A DNA stretch of 64,000 nucleotides from Algiphilus sp022763315 (lineage in GTDB: Bacteria > Pseudomonadota > Gammaproteobacteria > Nevskiales > Nevskiaceae). Each line of letters begins with the position of its first letter. The first letter of the stretch is position 1. Below, piece by piece: positions 34,011 through 43,236 of the stretch. Location: assembly GCF_965249985.1 (NCBI RefSeq), contig NZ_OZ252280.1. The stretch is one strand, 5' to 3'. The notes under the pieces are model-generated. The model was not told the origin of the DNA and searched no databases. It worked only from the letters and a program-made list of their open reading frames with translations. Made by a program: the position numbers and the translations under genes.

Positions 34011-35067
34011 TGCCGCACTCCCCACCTCGATTCGGGCGGCAGGCCTGCTCGGACTGACCCTCGCCCTCAGTGCCTGCGCGCAGGACGACACCGCCCAGGC
34101 CGAACCCACACCGCCACGTGCGGTACGTGCGGTGCAACCACAACCCGCACCGGCCTTCCCGGATATCCGCGTAACGGGCCGGCTGGAGCTGCGTGACGAA
34201 CAGCGCCTCGCCTTCCGCGTGCCCGGCATCGTCGAGCGCGTCGCGGTGCGCGCCGGCGATCGCGTCAAGAAAGCGCAGGTGCTCGCCCGCCTTGATACAA
34301 CCGAAGTCGACGCCGCCGTGGAACAGGCGGACGCCTCAGCCAACAAGGCGCTGCGCGATCTCGAACGCGGGCGCCGCCTGCGCGCCGAGAATGTCATCAC
34401 CCAGCAGCAACTGGATGATCTGGAAACCGCCTATGAAGTAGCGCGAGCAGGGCTGCGCAGCGCACGCTTCAACCAACGCCATGCCGTGATCCGCGCACCG
34501 GCGGACGGGGTGGTGCTGCGCCGTCTGGTGGAAGCCAACGAAACCGTCGCGGGCGGACAACCGGTACTGGCCGTGGGCAATGTCGGTGGCGGTTTCGTGC
34601 TGGCGGCATCGCTGCCAGACCGCGAGGCCCTGCGCGTGGGCGTGGGCGACCACGCCCGCGTGCAGCTCTCCGCCTATCCGGAGCTGACCCTGACCGGAAC
34701 GGTCTCGGAGATTGGCCGTCAGGCTGACCCACGCACCGGCACCTTCGATATCGACATCGCCCTTGATGCCGAACAGAGCCCCCAACTCGCCAGCGGCCTG
34801 CTCGCCCGTGCCCGCATCCGCACCGTCGAACGCGACGACACGCACAGCAGCATTCCCTTCGACGCGCTGGTGGAACAGCGCGACGAGGGCGCCTTGATCT
34901 TCCGTCTCCGCGAAGGCGGCACGCGCGTGGCGGCCCAGACGGTACGCGTGCGCTGGTTCGACGACCGGCGCGCCGTGCTCGAAGACCCTTTGCCGCCTGA
35001 TGCGCGCATCGTCACGGCTGGCGCCGGCTTCCTGCGCGACGGCGAAGCCGTTCGCCTGCTCGACTAG
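33997..35067 (+). CDS. RND efflux periplasmic adaptor lipoprotein
   Basis: The membrane-fusion subunit bridges the RND pump and the TolC-like channel. From ATG 33997 the 356-residue product has a lipoprotein signal (LTLALSAC, Cys near residue 26). A lipoyl half-motif follows (VPGIVERVAVRAGDRVKKAQ, about residues 75-94), then a coiled-coil hairpin, a second lipoyl half (IRAPADGVVLRRLVEANE), and a beta-barrel domain. An in-frame TTG at 33994 is a less likely start. Confidence 0.92.
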   Translation: MPRHSAALPTSIRAAGLLGLTLALSACAQDDTAQAEPTPPRAVRAVQPQPAPAFPDIRVTGRLELRDEQRLAFRVPGIVERVAVRAGDRVKKAQVLARLDTTEVDAAVEQADASANKALRDLERGRRLRAENVITQQQLDDLETAYEVARAGLRSARFNQRHAVIRAPADGVVLRRLVEANETVAGGQPVLAVGNVGGGFVLAASLPDREALRVGVGDHARVQLSAYPELTLTGTVSEIGRQADPRTGTFDIDIALDAEQSPQLASGLLARARIRTVERDDTHSSIPFDALVEQRDEGALIFRLREGGTRVAAQTVRVRWFDDRRAVLEDPLPPDARIVTAGAGFLRDGEAVRLLD

Positions 35068-35078
35068 CGCCGCTCACC

Positions 35079-38000
35079 ATGCGACTGACCGAATTCTCCG
35101 TCCGCAATCCGGCCTTCATGCTGGTGGCCTTTGCACTGCTCAGCGCCATCGGGGTGACCAGCTGGCAGCAGATCCCGCGCACCGAGGATCCTGTCTTCGA
35201 CATTTCCGCCTATCGCGTGATCGCGGTCTATCCCGGCGCCGACGCACTGGAGGTCGAACGGCAACTGGTGGAACCGATCGAGGATGCGTTGAAGGCGGTG
35301 GACGACGTCAAGGTCATTGCCGGCACCGCCGACGATTCACTCGGCACGGTGCGCGCGGAATTCATCGTCGGGGTTGATACCGACCGCACCTTCGACGCCA
35401 TCAATCGCGAGATCGATCTGCTACGCCCCGACTTCCCGGAAGGGGTCGCCCGGGTCGAGGTGGAGCGCATCAATCCGGGTCTGGTGAACATCGTGCAGCT
35501 TGGCATCGTCTCCGAGCGCGCGACCTGGGAGACGCTGGAGAACACCGCGGAAGACCTCAAGGACCGGCTGGAGAGCATCGACGCCATCAAGGACGTGGAG
35601 ATCCAGGGCCTGCCCGAGCGCGAGCTGCGCGTGGAACTGGACTTCGCACGCCTGGCCGAGACTGGCATCGCCGCCGTTCAGGTGCATCAGGCGGTGGTCG
35701 ATCGCGCGCGCAATGTTCCCGGAGGCTCGGTGGACGCGGGCGAGCGCCGGCTCAACCTGCGCAGCAGCGGAGATATCGAACAGCTCGATCAGCTCCGCAA
35801 TACCGTCGTCGTCTCCGACGGCAACCGTCTGGTGCGGGTGGGCGACGTGGCGGACGTGCGCTGGGATTTCGGGCCGGAGCGACATACCGCGCGCCTGGAC
35901 GGCGAGCGCGCGGTCTACGTGGTGGCCAATCAACGCGAAAAGCGCAGCGCCATCGATACCCGCGCCCTTATCTGGGACACCCTCGACCGCTTCGAGGCCG
36001 AGCTACCGGGCGACGTGCGCCTCGTGCGCGCCTTCGATCAATCACGCAATGTAGAGGCGCGCATCGGCCGCCTCACCAAGGATTTCCTGATCGCATTGAT
36101 CGCGGTGTCCTTCACCTTGCTCCCGCTTGGCCTGCGCTCCGCTGGCTTGGTCATGGTGTCGATTCCGTTATCGCTGGCGATGGGCTTGTCCGCGTTGTAC
36201 TTCACCGGCTACACGCTGAATCAGCTCTCCATCGCCGGCTTCGTGGTGGCGCTCGGCCTGCTGGTGGACGACTCCATCGTGGTCACCGAAAACATCGCGC
36301 GCTACCTGCGCCTGGGCCACGATCGCGCCGAGGCGGCGCTGCTGGCCACGCGCCAGATCACGCTGGCAGTGCTCGGCAGTACCGCGACCCTGCTGTTCGC
36401 CTTTCTGCCCCTGCTCGCACTGCCGGGCGAATCGGGCAACTTCATCCGCGGGTTGCCGCTGGCGGTGACCTTCACCGTAACGGCGTCGCTCATCGTCGCC
36501 CTCACCATCATCCCTTTTCTCGCCAGCCGTACCTTGCCGCGCACCACGGACAGCGAAGGCAACCTCATCCTGCGCACGGTCATGCGCTTCATTCACGGCG
36601 TCTACCGCCCCCTGCTGAAGGGCGCGTTGCGGCAGCGATGGCTGACGCTAGGTCTCAGCCTGGTGGCGGTGCTGGCCACGGTCGCCCTGGTGCCACCGGC
36701 AGTGGGTCTGGCCATGTTCCCCAAGGCGGACACGCCGCAGGCCCTGGTCCAGATCAGCCTGCCCGATGGCAGCAACCGCATGGCCACCGACCGGGTGCTG
36801 CGCGAGGTCGAGACCATCCTGCTGGAGCAGGAGGAAGTCGACCACGTCATGGCCAACCTCGGCCGCGGCAATCCGCAGATTTACTACAACATCTTCCAGC
36901 GCGAAGTGGCGCCAAACTACGCCGAGATCTTTCTGCAGTTGAAGCGCTTCGACGGCGAAACCACGCCGCTGTTCTATGGCCGCATGCGCGACCGCTTCGA
37001 GGACATCGCTGGCGCCGACATCGTGCTGCGCGAATTCGAGAACGGCCCGCCCACGGAGGCGCCTATCGCCCTGCGCGTGCTCGGACGCGATCTCGACACC
37101 TTGCGCACCCTGGCGGCCCAGGTGGAGGACATCATGCGCGATACGCCCGGCGTGCGGGACATCGTCAACTCGCAACGGCGCACCCGGCTCGATCTGGCGC
37201 TGAACCCGGACGAGCAGCGCCTCGGCCTGCTCGGCGTGGATGCCCTTACCCTGGACACCACCACCCGCATCGCCCTGTCCGGACTGCCAGCAGGCACGGT
37301 GTACAACGCCCGCGGCGACGATTACCCGATCATCGTGCGCGGCCCGATGGAGACCACCGCACGTCTGGACAGCCTGCATGATCTGCACGTACCCAATGCC
37401 CAAGGCGCGCAAATTCCCCTGGAGCAGCTGGCGCGCATCGAGCTGGCGACCTCTCCGGCCCGCATCGAGCGCGAACAGCGCAGCCGTGCAGCCCTGGTCA
37501 CCGCCTTCACCGAACCCGGCTACAACACCGAGACGCTGACCTGGGACATCGTCGAGCGCATCCGGGCCCTTGACTGGCCCGCCGGCTACACCCTGGATAT
37601 CGCTGGTGAGGTCGAAAGCCGTCAGGAGGCCTTTGGCGGCCTCGGCACTGCCATCCTGATCGCGGTCTTCGGCATCCTCGCCGTGCTGATCCTGGAGTTC
37701 GGCAGCTTCCGCAGCATGCTGATCGTGGCCGGCGTCGTGCCACTCGGCATCATGGGCGGGCTGCTGGCACTGCTGCTGACCAACAATCCGATCAGCTTCA
37801 CGGCAATGATCGGCTTCATCGCGCTCATCGGCATCGAGATCAAGAACTCCATCCTGCTGGTGGACTTCACCAATCTGCTTCGCCGCCAGGGCAAGGAATT
37901 GCGCGAAGCGGTCATCGAGGCCGGCGAGATCCGTTTCCTGCCCATCCTGCTGACCACCTCCACCGCGGTGGCCGGCCTGCTCGCCCTGGCGCTGGCAGAC

Positions 38001-38156
38001 TCCGCGCTGTACTCGCCGCTGGCCTGGGTCATCATTGGCGGGCTCATCAGTTCCACGCTGATCGGACGGCTGGTCACGCCGGTGATGTACACCCTGCTGC
38101 CACCGCCGATCACGCTGCATGCCGACGTCGAGGGACCATCCCCCGCCCATGTCTGA
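35079..38156 (+). CDS. Efflux RND transporter permease
   Basis: The inner-membrane pump of the tripartite system uses the proton gradient to export drugs or other hydrophobic compounds. The 1025-residue product has the normal HAE-1/AcrB layout: the first helix at residues 12-31, two large periplasmic loops, and two sets of membrane helices. The proton-relay motif GLLVDDSIVVTENIARY in helix 4 (about residue 395) has both Asp residues. The substrate cannot be told from sequence. It is followed by an overlapping methyltransferase gene. Confidence 0.95.
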   Translation: MRLTEFSVRNPAFMLVAFALLSAIGVTSWQQIPRTEDPVFDISAYRVIAVYPGADALEVERQLVEPIEDALKAVDDVKVIAGTADDSLGTVRAEFIVGVDTDRTFDAINREIDLLRPDFPEGVARVEVERINPGLVNIVQLGIVSERATWETLENTAEDLKDRLESIDAIKDVEIQGLPERELRVELDFARLAETGIAAVQVHQAVVDRARNVPGGSVDAGERRLNLRSSGDIEQLDQLRNTVVVSDGNRLVRVGDVADVRWDFGPERHTARLDGERAVYVVANQREKRSAIDTRALIWDTLDRFEAELPGDVRLVRAFDQSRNVEARIGRLTKDFLIALIAVSFTLLPLGLRSAGLVMVSIPLSLAMGLSALYFTGYTLNQLSIAGFVVALGLLVDDSIVVTENIARYLRLGHDRAEAALLATRQITLAVLGSTATLLFAFLPLLALPGESGNFIRGLPLAVTFTVTASLIVALTIIPFLASRTLPRTTDSEGNLILRTVMRFIHGVYRPLLKGALRQRWLTLGLSLVAVLATVALVPPAVGLAMFPKADTPQALVQISLPDGSNRMATDRVLREVETILLEQEEVDHVMANLGRGNPQIYYNIFQREVAPNYAEIFLQLKRFDGETTPLFYGRMRDRFEDIAGADIVLREFENGPPTEAPIALRVLGRDLDTLRTLAAQVEDIMRDTPGVRDIVNSQRRTRLDLALNPDEQRLGLLGVDALTLDTTTRIALSGLPAGTVYNARGDDYPIIVRGPMETTARLDSLHDLHVPNAQGAQIPLEQLARIELATSPARIEREQRSRAALVTAFTEPGYNTETLTWDIVERIRALDWPAGYTLDIAGEVESRQEAFGGLGTAILIAVFGILAVLILEFGSFRSMLIVAGVVPLGIMGGLLALLLTNNPISFTAMIGFIALIGIEIKNSILLVDFTNLLRRQGKELREAVIEAGEIRFLPILLTTSTAVAGLLALALADSALYSPLAWVIIGGLISSTLIGRLVTPVMYTLLPPPITLHADVEGPSPAHV

Positions 38157-38802
38157 AGACAGCGCCTGCCCGCTCTGCGGGCAGGCTGCCATGCGACACC
38201 TGAGCTGCGTGCGCGGCGTCGACTTCGGCCAGTGTGACCACTGCGGCCTGGTGCAACGCGACCCCGCACAATGGCCCGATGCGCGCAGCGAGCGCGCCTA
38301 TTACCAACTGCATCGCAACCAGCCGGACGACCCCGGCTACCGGCGTTTCCTGCAGCCGCTGTTCGATGCATTGCAGCCGCGTCTTCCGGCGGCCGCGCAG
38401 GGCCTGGACTTCGGTTGCGGCGAGGGCCCGGCCCTGGCCGAGATGCTGCGTGAGGCCGGCCATGAGGTCGCGCTCTACGATCCGTTGTTCCAGCCGGACA
38501 GCCGCTGCCTCGATCGTCGCTACGACTTCGTCACCGCCAGTGAGGTCTTCGAGCACCTGCACCGTCCCCCCGAGACACTGCTGCAGCTGGACCGACTGCT
38601 ACGCCCGGGCGGCTGGCTGGGGATCATGACCGGCACCCCGCCGGCGGCCACGGAGGACCTCGCGCACTGGCATTACCTGCGTGATCCCACCCACGTGCTG
38701 TTCTATCCGCATCGGACCATGGCGTGGATCGCCACGCACCGCGGCTGGCATGTCGAGATGCCGGCACGCAATGTCACGCTATTCCACAAGCCCCGAGGCT
38801 GA
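38149..38802 (+). CDS. SAM-dependent methyltransferase with zinc-ribbon N-terminus
   Basis: The 217-residue protein starts MSEDSACPLCGQ. CPLCG (residue 7) and CDHCG (about residue 29) form a likely zinc ribbon. The class I methyltransferase motif I GLDFGCGEGPAL is near residue 85, followed by EVFEHLHRP and LLRPGGWLGIMTGTPP. The layout matches type-12 methyltransferases that act on small molecules or sugars; the substrate is unknown. Its ATG overlaps the end of the RND gene by eight bases, so it is part of that operon. Confidence 0.85.
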   Translation: MSEDSACPLCGQAAMRHLSCVRGVDFGQCDHCGLVQRDPAQWPDARSERAYYQLHRNQPDDPGYRRFLQPLFDALQPRLPAAAQGLDFGCGEGPALAEMLREAGHEVALYDPLFQPDSRCLDRRYDFVTASEVFEHLHRPPETLLQLDRLLRPGGWLGIMTGTPPAATEDLAHWHYLRDPTHVLFYPHRTMAWIATHRGWHVEMPARNVTLFHKPRG

Positions 38803-38838
38803 GATACCCTGAGCGGCCCTGCGACGCGCGGAGGCAAC

Positions 38839-39621
38839 ATGCTCGGAGCCATCGCTGGAGACATGATCGGCTCGGTGTACGAGGCGGCACCGATCAAGCA
38901 CGAGGATTTCCCCCTGTGGGATCCCCATTGCCGCGCCACGGACGACAGCGTGTTGACCGTCGCCATCGCCGACGCGGCCATGCGCGACGCCGACTACCGC
39001 GCCGCACTGTTGCGGTGGGGCCACCGCTATCCGCACGCCGGCTACGGCGTCGGTTTCGCGAAATGGCTGCGCGCGCCGCACAACGGCGCGGCGAGTTTCG
39101 GCAACGGCTCCGCGATGCGGGTCTCGGCGATCGGCTGGCTGTTCGATGCCGAGGCCGCTGTTCTGGACGCAGCACAGGCCAGCGCTCTGCCGACGCACGA
39201 TCACCCCGAAGGCATCCGCGGCGCACAGGCTGTCGCGCTGGCGGTGTTTCTGGCGCGCAGCGGCATCACCAGGGAGGATCTGCGCATGCGGCTGCGGTTG
39301 CGCTTCGGCTACGACCTCGATCGCAGCCTGGACGAAATCCGCCCGCACTATGGATTTGATGCCAGCTGTCCCGGATCGGTGCCGGAGGCCATCATCGCTT
39401 TCCTCGAATCGAGCGACGTCGAAGACGCCATCCGCAAGGCCATCAGTCTGGGCGGCGATGCCGACACCCAGGCCTGCATCGCCGGCGCCATCGCCGAAGC
39501 CTATTACGGTGAAGTCCCGCCCCGTATTCTGCGACCGCTGTACGACCGGCTGCCGGTCGATATGCGCGACGTCGTGGCGCGCTTCGAACAACGCCGGGGG
39601 GCGGTACGTGCACCAGCATAG
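38839..39621 (+). CDS. ADP-ribosylglycohydrolase family protein
   Basis: This family removes ADP-ribose from proteins or small molecules using two magnesium ions. The 260-residue product has the signature motifs in order: GAIAGDMIGSVYE (residues 3-15), TDDSVLTVAIADA (about 35), GNGSAMRV (about 90), and SLGGDADTQACIAGAIAEA (about 208). All metal-binding acidic positions appear conserved. Its end overlaps the next gene by 14 bases. Confidence 0.92.
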   Translation: MLGAIAGDMIGSVYEAAPIKHEDFPLWDPHCRATDDSVLTVAIADAAMRDADYRAALLRWGHRYPHAGYGVGFAKWLRAPHNGAASFGNGSAMRVSAIGWLFDAEAAVLDAAQASALPTHDHPEGIRGAQAVALAVFLARSGITREDLRMRLRLRFGYDLDRSLDEIRPHYGFDASCPGSVPEAIIAFLESSDVEDAIRKAISLGGDADTQACIAGAIAEAYYGEVPPRILRPLYDRLPVDMRDVVARFEQRRGAVRAPA

Positions 39622-40537
39622 CCTGCACCACCATGCCCGCCATCTCGGCTGGGACCGCGACACCCCGCCGGCCCTCACGATTGCCCCCGGCGACCGCGTC
39701 GAGGTGCGTTGCGCGGACGCCTCGGGCGGACAGATTCGCCCGGATGCCACGGTAGATGCGGTGGCCGGCCTGTCCGCCGAGCGCGCCAACCCGCTCAGCG
39801 GTCCGCTCTATGTCGATGGCGCCGAGCCCGGCGACGCGCTGGCCATCGACATTCTCGCCGTGCAGCCTTCGGGCTGGGGCTGGACCGCAATCATTCCCGG
39901 ATTCGGGCTGCTCGCCGCGGATTTTTCTGCAGCGCATCTGATCGTCTCGCGCCACGATGCACAGGCCGCGGAATTTCTGCCCGGCGTGCGCATCCCAGTC
40001 CGCCCCTTCATCGGCACCATCGGCGTGGCGCCGGCCGAACACGGCACGCACGTGGTGATCCCGCCCTATCGAACGGGCGGCAACATGGACTGCCGCGATC
40101 TAGTCGCCGGGGCGAGGCTGTGGTTGCCGGTGGCGGTCCCCGGCGCCTTGCTGTCGCTGGGCGATACCCACGTTGCCCAGGGCGATGGCGAAGTCTGCGG
40201 CACCGCTATCGAGGCGCCGATGGACGTCCACCTGCGCGTCACACTGCACAAGGGCAAGGGCCCGCCGAACCCGATGCTCGATCTGCCAGCGGCCCCGCTT
40301 CGCAGTGAGTATCAGCGTGGCTTCTGTGTCACCACGGGCATCGGGCCGGACCTGATGCAGGCCGCGCGCGATGCCGTGCGCCACCTGGTGGACACACTCT
40401 GCGCGCGCCATCACATGCAGCCGGAAGACGCCTACTGTCTGATCAGTGTGGCGGCCGATCTGCGCATCAGCGAGATCGTCAACGCGCCACACTGGACGGT
40501 GTCGGCCTACTTCCCCAATGCCGTGATGATGGATTGA
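39608..40537 (+). CDS. Acetamidase/formamidase family protein
   Basis: Members hydrolyse short-chain amides to ammonia and the acid. The 309-residue product contains GPLYVDGAEPGDALAIDIL (about residues 59-77), PYRTGGNMDCRDL (about 155), and LSLGDTHVAQGDGEVCGTA (about 180-200). These hold the metal-binding acidic and histidine residues usual for the family. The start is GTG 39608 with a GGGGGG run upstream; the open frame reaches further back only as a shadow of the preceding gene. The overlap with the ADP-ribosylglycohydrolase suggests coupled translation. Confidence 0.88.
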   Translation: MHQHSLHHHARHLGWDRDTPPALTIAPGDRVEVRCADASGGQIRPDATVDAVAGLSAERANPLSGPLYVDGAEPGDALAIDILAVQPSGWGWTAIIPGFGLLAADFSAAHLIVSRHDAQAAEFLPGVRIPVRPFIGTIGVAPAEHGTHVVIPPYRTGGNMDCRDLVAGARLWLPVAVPGALLSLGDTHVAQGDGEVCGTAIEAPMDVHLRVTLHKGKGPPNPMLDLPAAPLRSEYQRGFCVTTGIGPDLMQAARDAVRHLVDTLCARHHMQPEDAYCLISVAADLRISEIVNAPHWTVSAYFPNAVMMD

Positions 40538-40722
40538 GCGCCGCGCTGTCTCCGGAGCGGCGCTGTCACGCGCGTGTCAATGCAAAGTCACTCGCCTGCA
40601 ATTTGTGCGTACTAGCGTCGAGGCGTCTGCGGGAGAGGGCCATGCCGTCACCGCGTGAGGCGCTCGGCCCGCCACGGATACCGGCGGCTGCGCGCCTGCA
40701 ACAGGTCCGCGTTGTAGTTCCT

Positions 40723-40751
40723 TGACCCTGCTGCGGCGGGGTCATCTTTTT
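40723..40751 (+). terminator. Intrinsic terminator after the acetamidase gene
   Basis: TGACCC pairs with GGGTCA (6 bp, 10-base loop) and TCTTTTTG follows. It lies 185 bases after the acetamidase stop and just before the convergent YhhN gene ends. The preceding bases 40538-40722 show no gene. Confidence 0.7.
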
Positions 40752-40767
40752 GGGGGGCCGCGCCGCC

Positions 40768-41418
40768 TCAGACGCCCGTGACAGTGGCCACGCTGGCTGC
40801 CAGGGCCATCTGCGAAGCGAAATACAGCGGCATACCGACGAGCCGGTTGATCGGACTGGCCCGTACAAACCGCTCGCGCGCCATGGCCACATCCGAGGCC
40901 GCGAAACCCAGGGCGCCGAGCGCAAGCAGCACCGATGCGCCCGCCCAGAAGGCGCTGACCGCCGTCACCAGCATGACGCCGATCACGCCGAAATAGGTCA
41001 GAACGGCGGTGCGCAGATCATCGGAGATATGCGGAAGCAACCACACGGCAAGGCCCGCACCCGTCGCCACCGTGGCGACGGCAGCCAGCGCGGCCGCGCC
41101 ACCATGCAGGGGCAGCGCCGCAAAGGCGACGACATAGGCGACATGCCCAAGCAGGAAGAGATTCAGCGCGCCCATAAAGGCACGCGCATGCCAGCGCGGG
41201 ATCAGCAGGACGTCGCCCACCGCCCCCAGGCACAGACCGACAAGCAGGGTCTTGCCATAGCTGGTTTCCCAGGCCCCCCAAACCAGCGCGGCCAGCACAA
41301 AGCTCACGGCCGCCAGCGGCTTGCCCACCCATTGCAGCCTTTGGCTTCCGGTGGATTCGCCGAAGAGCGCCAAGCCCACCCCGAGCGCACAGCTTGCAGA
41401 TAACCACAGCGCCATCAT
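40768..41418 (-). CDS. YhhN family membrane protein (lysoplasmalogenase-like)
   Basis: YhhN/TMEM86 proteins are multi-pass membrane proteins; some hydrolyse the vinyl ether of lysoplasmalogens. The 216-residue product from ATG 41418 (MMALWLSASCALGVGLALF) has about seven hydrophobic segments, with the conserved GAVGDVLL (about residue 68), LGHVAYVV and FAASDVAMAR (about residue 180) motifs holding family acidic residues. The frame is open upstream, but that part is Arg-rich without similarity. Confidence 0.85.
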   Translation of the reverse strand: MMALWLSASCALGVGLALFGESTGSQRLQWVGKPLAAVSFVLAALVWGAWETSYGKTLLVGLCLGAVGDVLLIPRWHARAFMGALNLFLLGHVAYVVAFAALPLHGGAAALAAVATVATGAGLAVWLLPHISDDLRTAVLTYFGVIGVMLVTAVSAFWAGASVLLALGALGFAASDVAMARERFVRASPINRLVGMPLYFASQMALAASVATVTGV

Positions 41419-41552
41419 CGGTGGCCGCCCCCTTCGCACTGCCCGTTGACGCGCCCATGGTAGCCGGCCACGGCAGTGCGAGTGGCGCCGCGCTTTACGC
41501 GGCGCATGCCGTCCACCGACAATGCGCCCCATTCTCAAAAAGGACGCCCGCC

Positions 41553-42461
41553 ATGAGTATTGACCCCTCCGACGCGGCAGCAAAGGCCACCGCCCCGGTC
41601 CGCTTTCGGCTGCAACCGATCTACCGGCTTGGCATTGCCGCGCTCAGCGGCAGCGTCGCCATCGGAAGCAGCGGCGCCGCCCTGGCGGCGGTGCACAGCA
41701 CGGCACCGGAGCTGGCGGTCCAGCTGGCGCAGGCCGAAGGCAGCGCCACCAAGGCGATGGCTGAAGGGGAAGGAGAGGGCGAAGGTGAAGGCGGCAAGGC
41801 CTCCATCCTGCGCGATGACAGCCTCTATCTGGCGCGACTCGGACTGATCCGTGGCCATCTCACGATCGGGGTGGATCTCTACCGCAACGGCCATCGTGAA
41901 GCCGCCGCCACGCATATGAAGCATCCGGCCGACGAACTCTACGCGGGCCTCAAGCCGGCGCTGGACGTACGCGGCGCGCCCGGATTCGCCGAAGCCCTGC
42001 AGCAGCTCGCTGAGCAGGTCGAAGCGGGCGCAGAGATCGCCGCGGTGGAGGAGGCCTTTGCCGCGGTGGAAGCCGGCCTGGAGGCCGCCGCCAGCGCCGT
42101 GCCCAAGACACAGCGTACGGATGCCGAAATCCGCTTCGGGGTCATCATCCAGCTACTACGCACGGCCGCGCAGGAATACGCGGTGGCGCTGGATGATGGC
42201 CAGGTCGTCCACGCCCATGAGTACCAGGACGCGCTGGGCTTCGTGCGCGTGGCGCGTGCCGAACTCGACGCACTGCGCGCCGACGACAAGCAGATGCAGC
42301 GCGCCGGCGTGGCCGCGGCGGTCGAGGTGGCGCGTACACAGCTCGACGGTATCGCCGATCTGTGGATTGATCTCATGCCGCCAGCGCAGCTGGACCGCGA
42401 TCCGGGCCGCCTGTTCGGCGCCACGGCGCGCATCGAACTCGCCGCCAGCGCCATCCAGTAG
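41553..42461 (+). CDS. Exported protein of unknown function with Gly-Glu repeat
   Basis: The 302-residue protein has a signal-like hydrophobic segment unusually far in (LGIAALSGSVAIGSSGAALA, about residues 27-46). A linker EGEGEGEGEGG (about residue 72) and a long helical domain follow. The segment GLIRGHLTIGVDLYRNG with AAATHMKHPADELY resembles exported helical proteins that I associate, from memory, with iron-uptake clusters. The next gene is a PKHD dioxygenase four bases downstream, which fits such a role. Function is not established. Confidence 0.75.
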   Translation: MSIDPSDAAAKATAPVRFRLQPIYRLGIAALSGSVAIGSSGAALAAVHSTAPELAVQLAQAEGSATKAMAEGEGEGEGEGGKASILRDDSLYLARLGLIRGHLTIGVDLYRNGHREAAATHMKHPADELYAGLKPALDVRGAPGFAEALQQLAEQVEAGAEIAAVEEAFAAVEAGLEAAASAVPKTQRTDAEIRFGVIIQLLRTAAQEYAVALDDGQVVHAHEYQDALGFVRVARAELDALRADDKQMQRAGVAAAVEVARTQLDGIADLWIDLMPPAQLDRDPGRLFGATARIELAASAIQ

Positions 42462-42465
42462 CCCG

Positions 42466-43128
42466 ATGCTTGCCGTCGCCGGTGTGCTCGATAGGCACAT
42501 TCTGGACGCCATCCACGAGACGCTGGCAGACGATGCCCCTTTCATCGATGGCGGCTACTCGGCACGCGGTGGCGCGCGCTCGGTCAAGCACAACGAACAG
42601 CTCGCGCCGGACAGCGCCCCGTCGCGCGCCATTGCAGGCATGATCGAGCAGCGCCTGCGCGCCCACCCTGTGGTGCAGGCCTATGCCCGTCCGCGCCACT
42701 TCGCCCGCATCCAAGTGAGCCGGCATCGCGCCGGCATGGGCTACGGATTGCACGTCGACGATGCACGCATCGATGGCGTGCGCACAGATCTGTCCTTCAC
42801 CTGCTTCCTGTCAATGCCGGAGGACTACCAGGGCGGTGCCCTTTGTGTGCAGGAGCATGGCGGCGAGCGCTCCATCAAGCTCGCCGCAGGCGACTGCTTG
42901 CTCTACCCCGCCTCGACCCTGCACCGCGTCGAGCCGGTGAGCGACGGCGAACGCCTGGTGGCCGTGGGCTGGATCGCCAGCGAGGTGCGCGATGCCGAAG
43001 AACGCGCCATTCTCTATGCACTGGATCAGGCGCTGGCGTCACTGCACGACGGCGTCGCACGCGAGCAGCTGGCTTTGACGCTGCATCACATCCGCGGCCA
43101 GCTGCAACGCCGCTGGATGGATCCCTGA
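42466..43128 (+). CDS. PKHD-type Fe(II)/2-oxoglutarate dioxygenase (PiuC/YbiX family)
   Basis: The family uses iron and 2-oxoglutarate for hydroxylation; PiuC is linked to siderophore uptake in Pseudomonas. The 220-residue product has the metal ligands in YGLHVDDARIDG (about residues 95-106) and the distal His in PASTLHRVEPV (about residue 155), with the 2-oxoglutarate arginine region VSDGERLVAVGWI. From ATG 42466 it matches family length. It is co-transcribed with the exported protein upstream. Confidence 0.93.
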   Translation: MLAVAGVLDRHILDAIHETLADDAPFIDGGYSARGGARSVKHNEQLAPDSAPSRAIAGMIEQRLRAHPVVQAYARPRHFARIQVSRHRAGMGYGLHVDDARIDGVRTDLSFTCFLSMPEDYQGGALCVQEHGGERSIKLAAGDCLLYPASTLHRVEPVSDGERLVAVGWIASEVRDAEERAILYALDQALASLHDGVAREQLALTLHHIRGQLQRRWMDP

Positions 43129-43144
43129 GGCTGACGGTCTTCGT

Positions 43145-43163
43145 CCTTCAAATCGCTTGAAGG
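43145..43163. promoter_or_regulatory. Palindrome upstream of pirin
   Basis: CCTTCAA-atcgc-TTGAAGG is a perfect seven-base inverted repeat between the dioxygenase and the pirin gene. It is short, followed by no U-tract, and placed 70 bases before the pirin ATG, so an operator is more likely than a terminator. The regulator is unknown. Confidence 0.4.
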
Positions 43164-43236
43164 CAAACGCCAACGCTTTTCGCTTGAACGGGGCGCCAGG
43201 ATCGCCATGATGCACTGACGCATCTGGAGAATCCCC

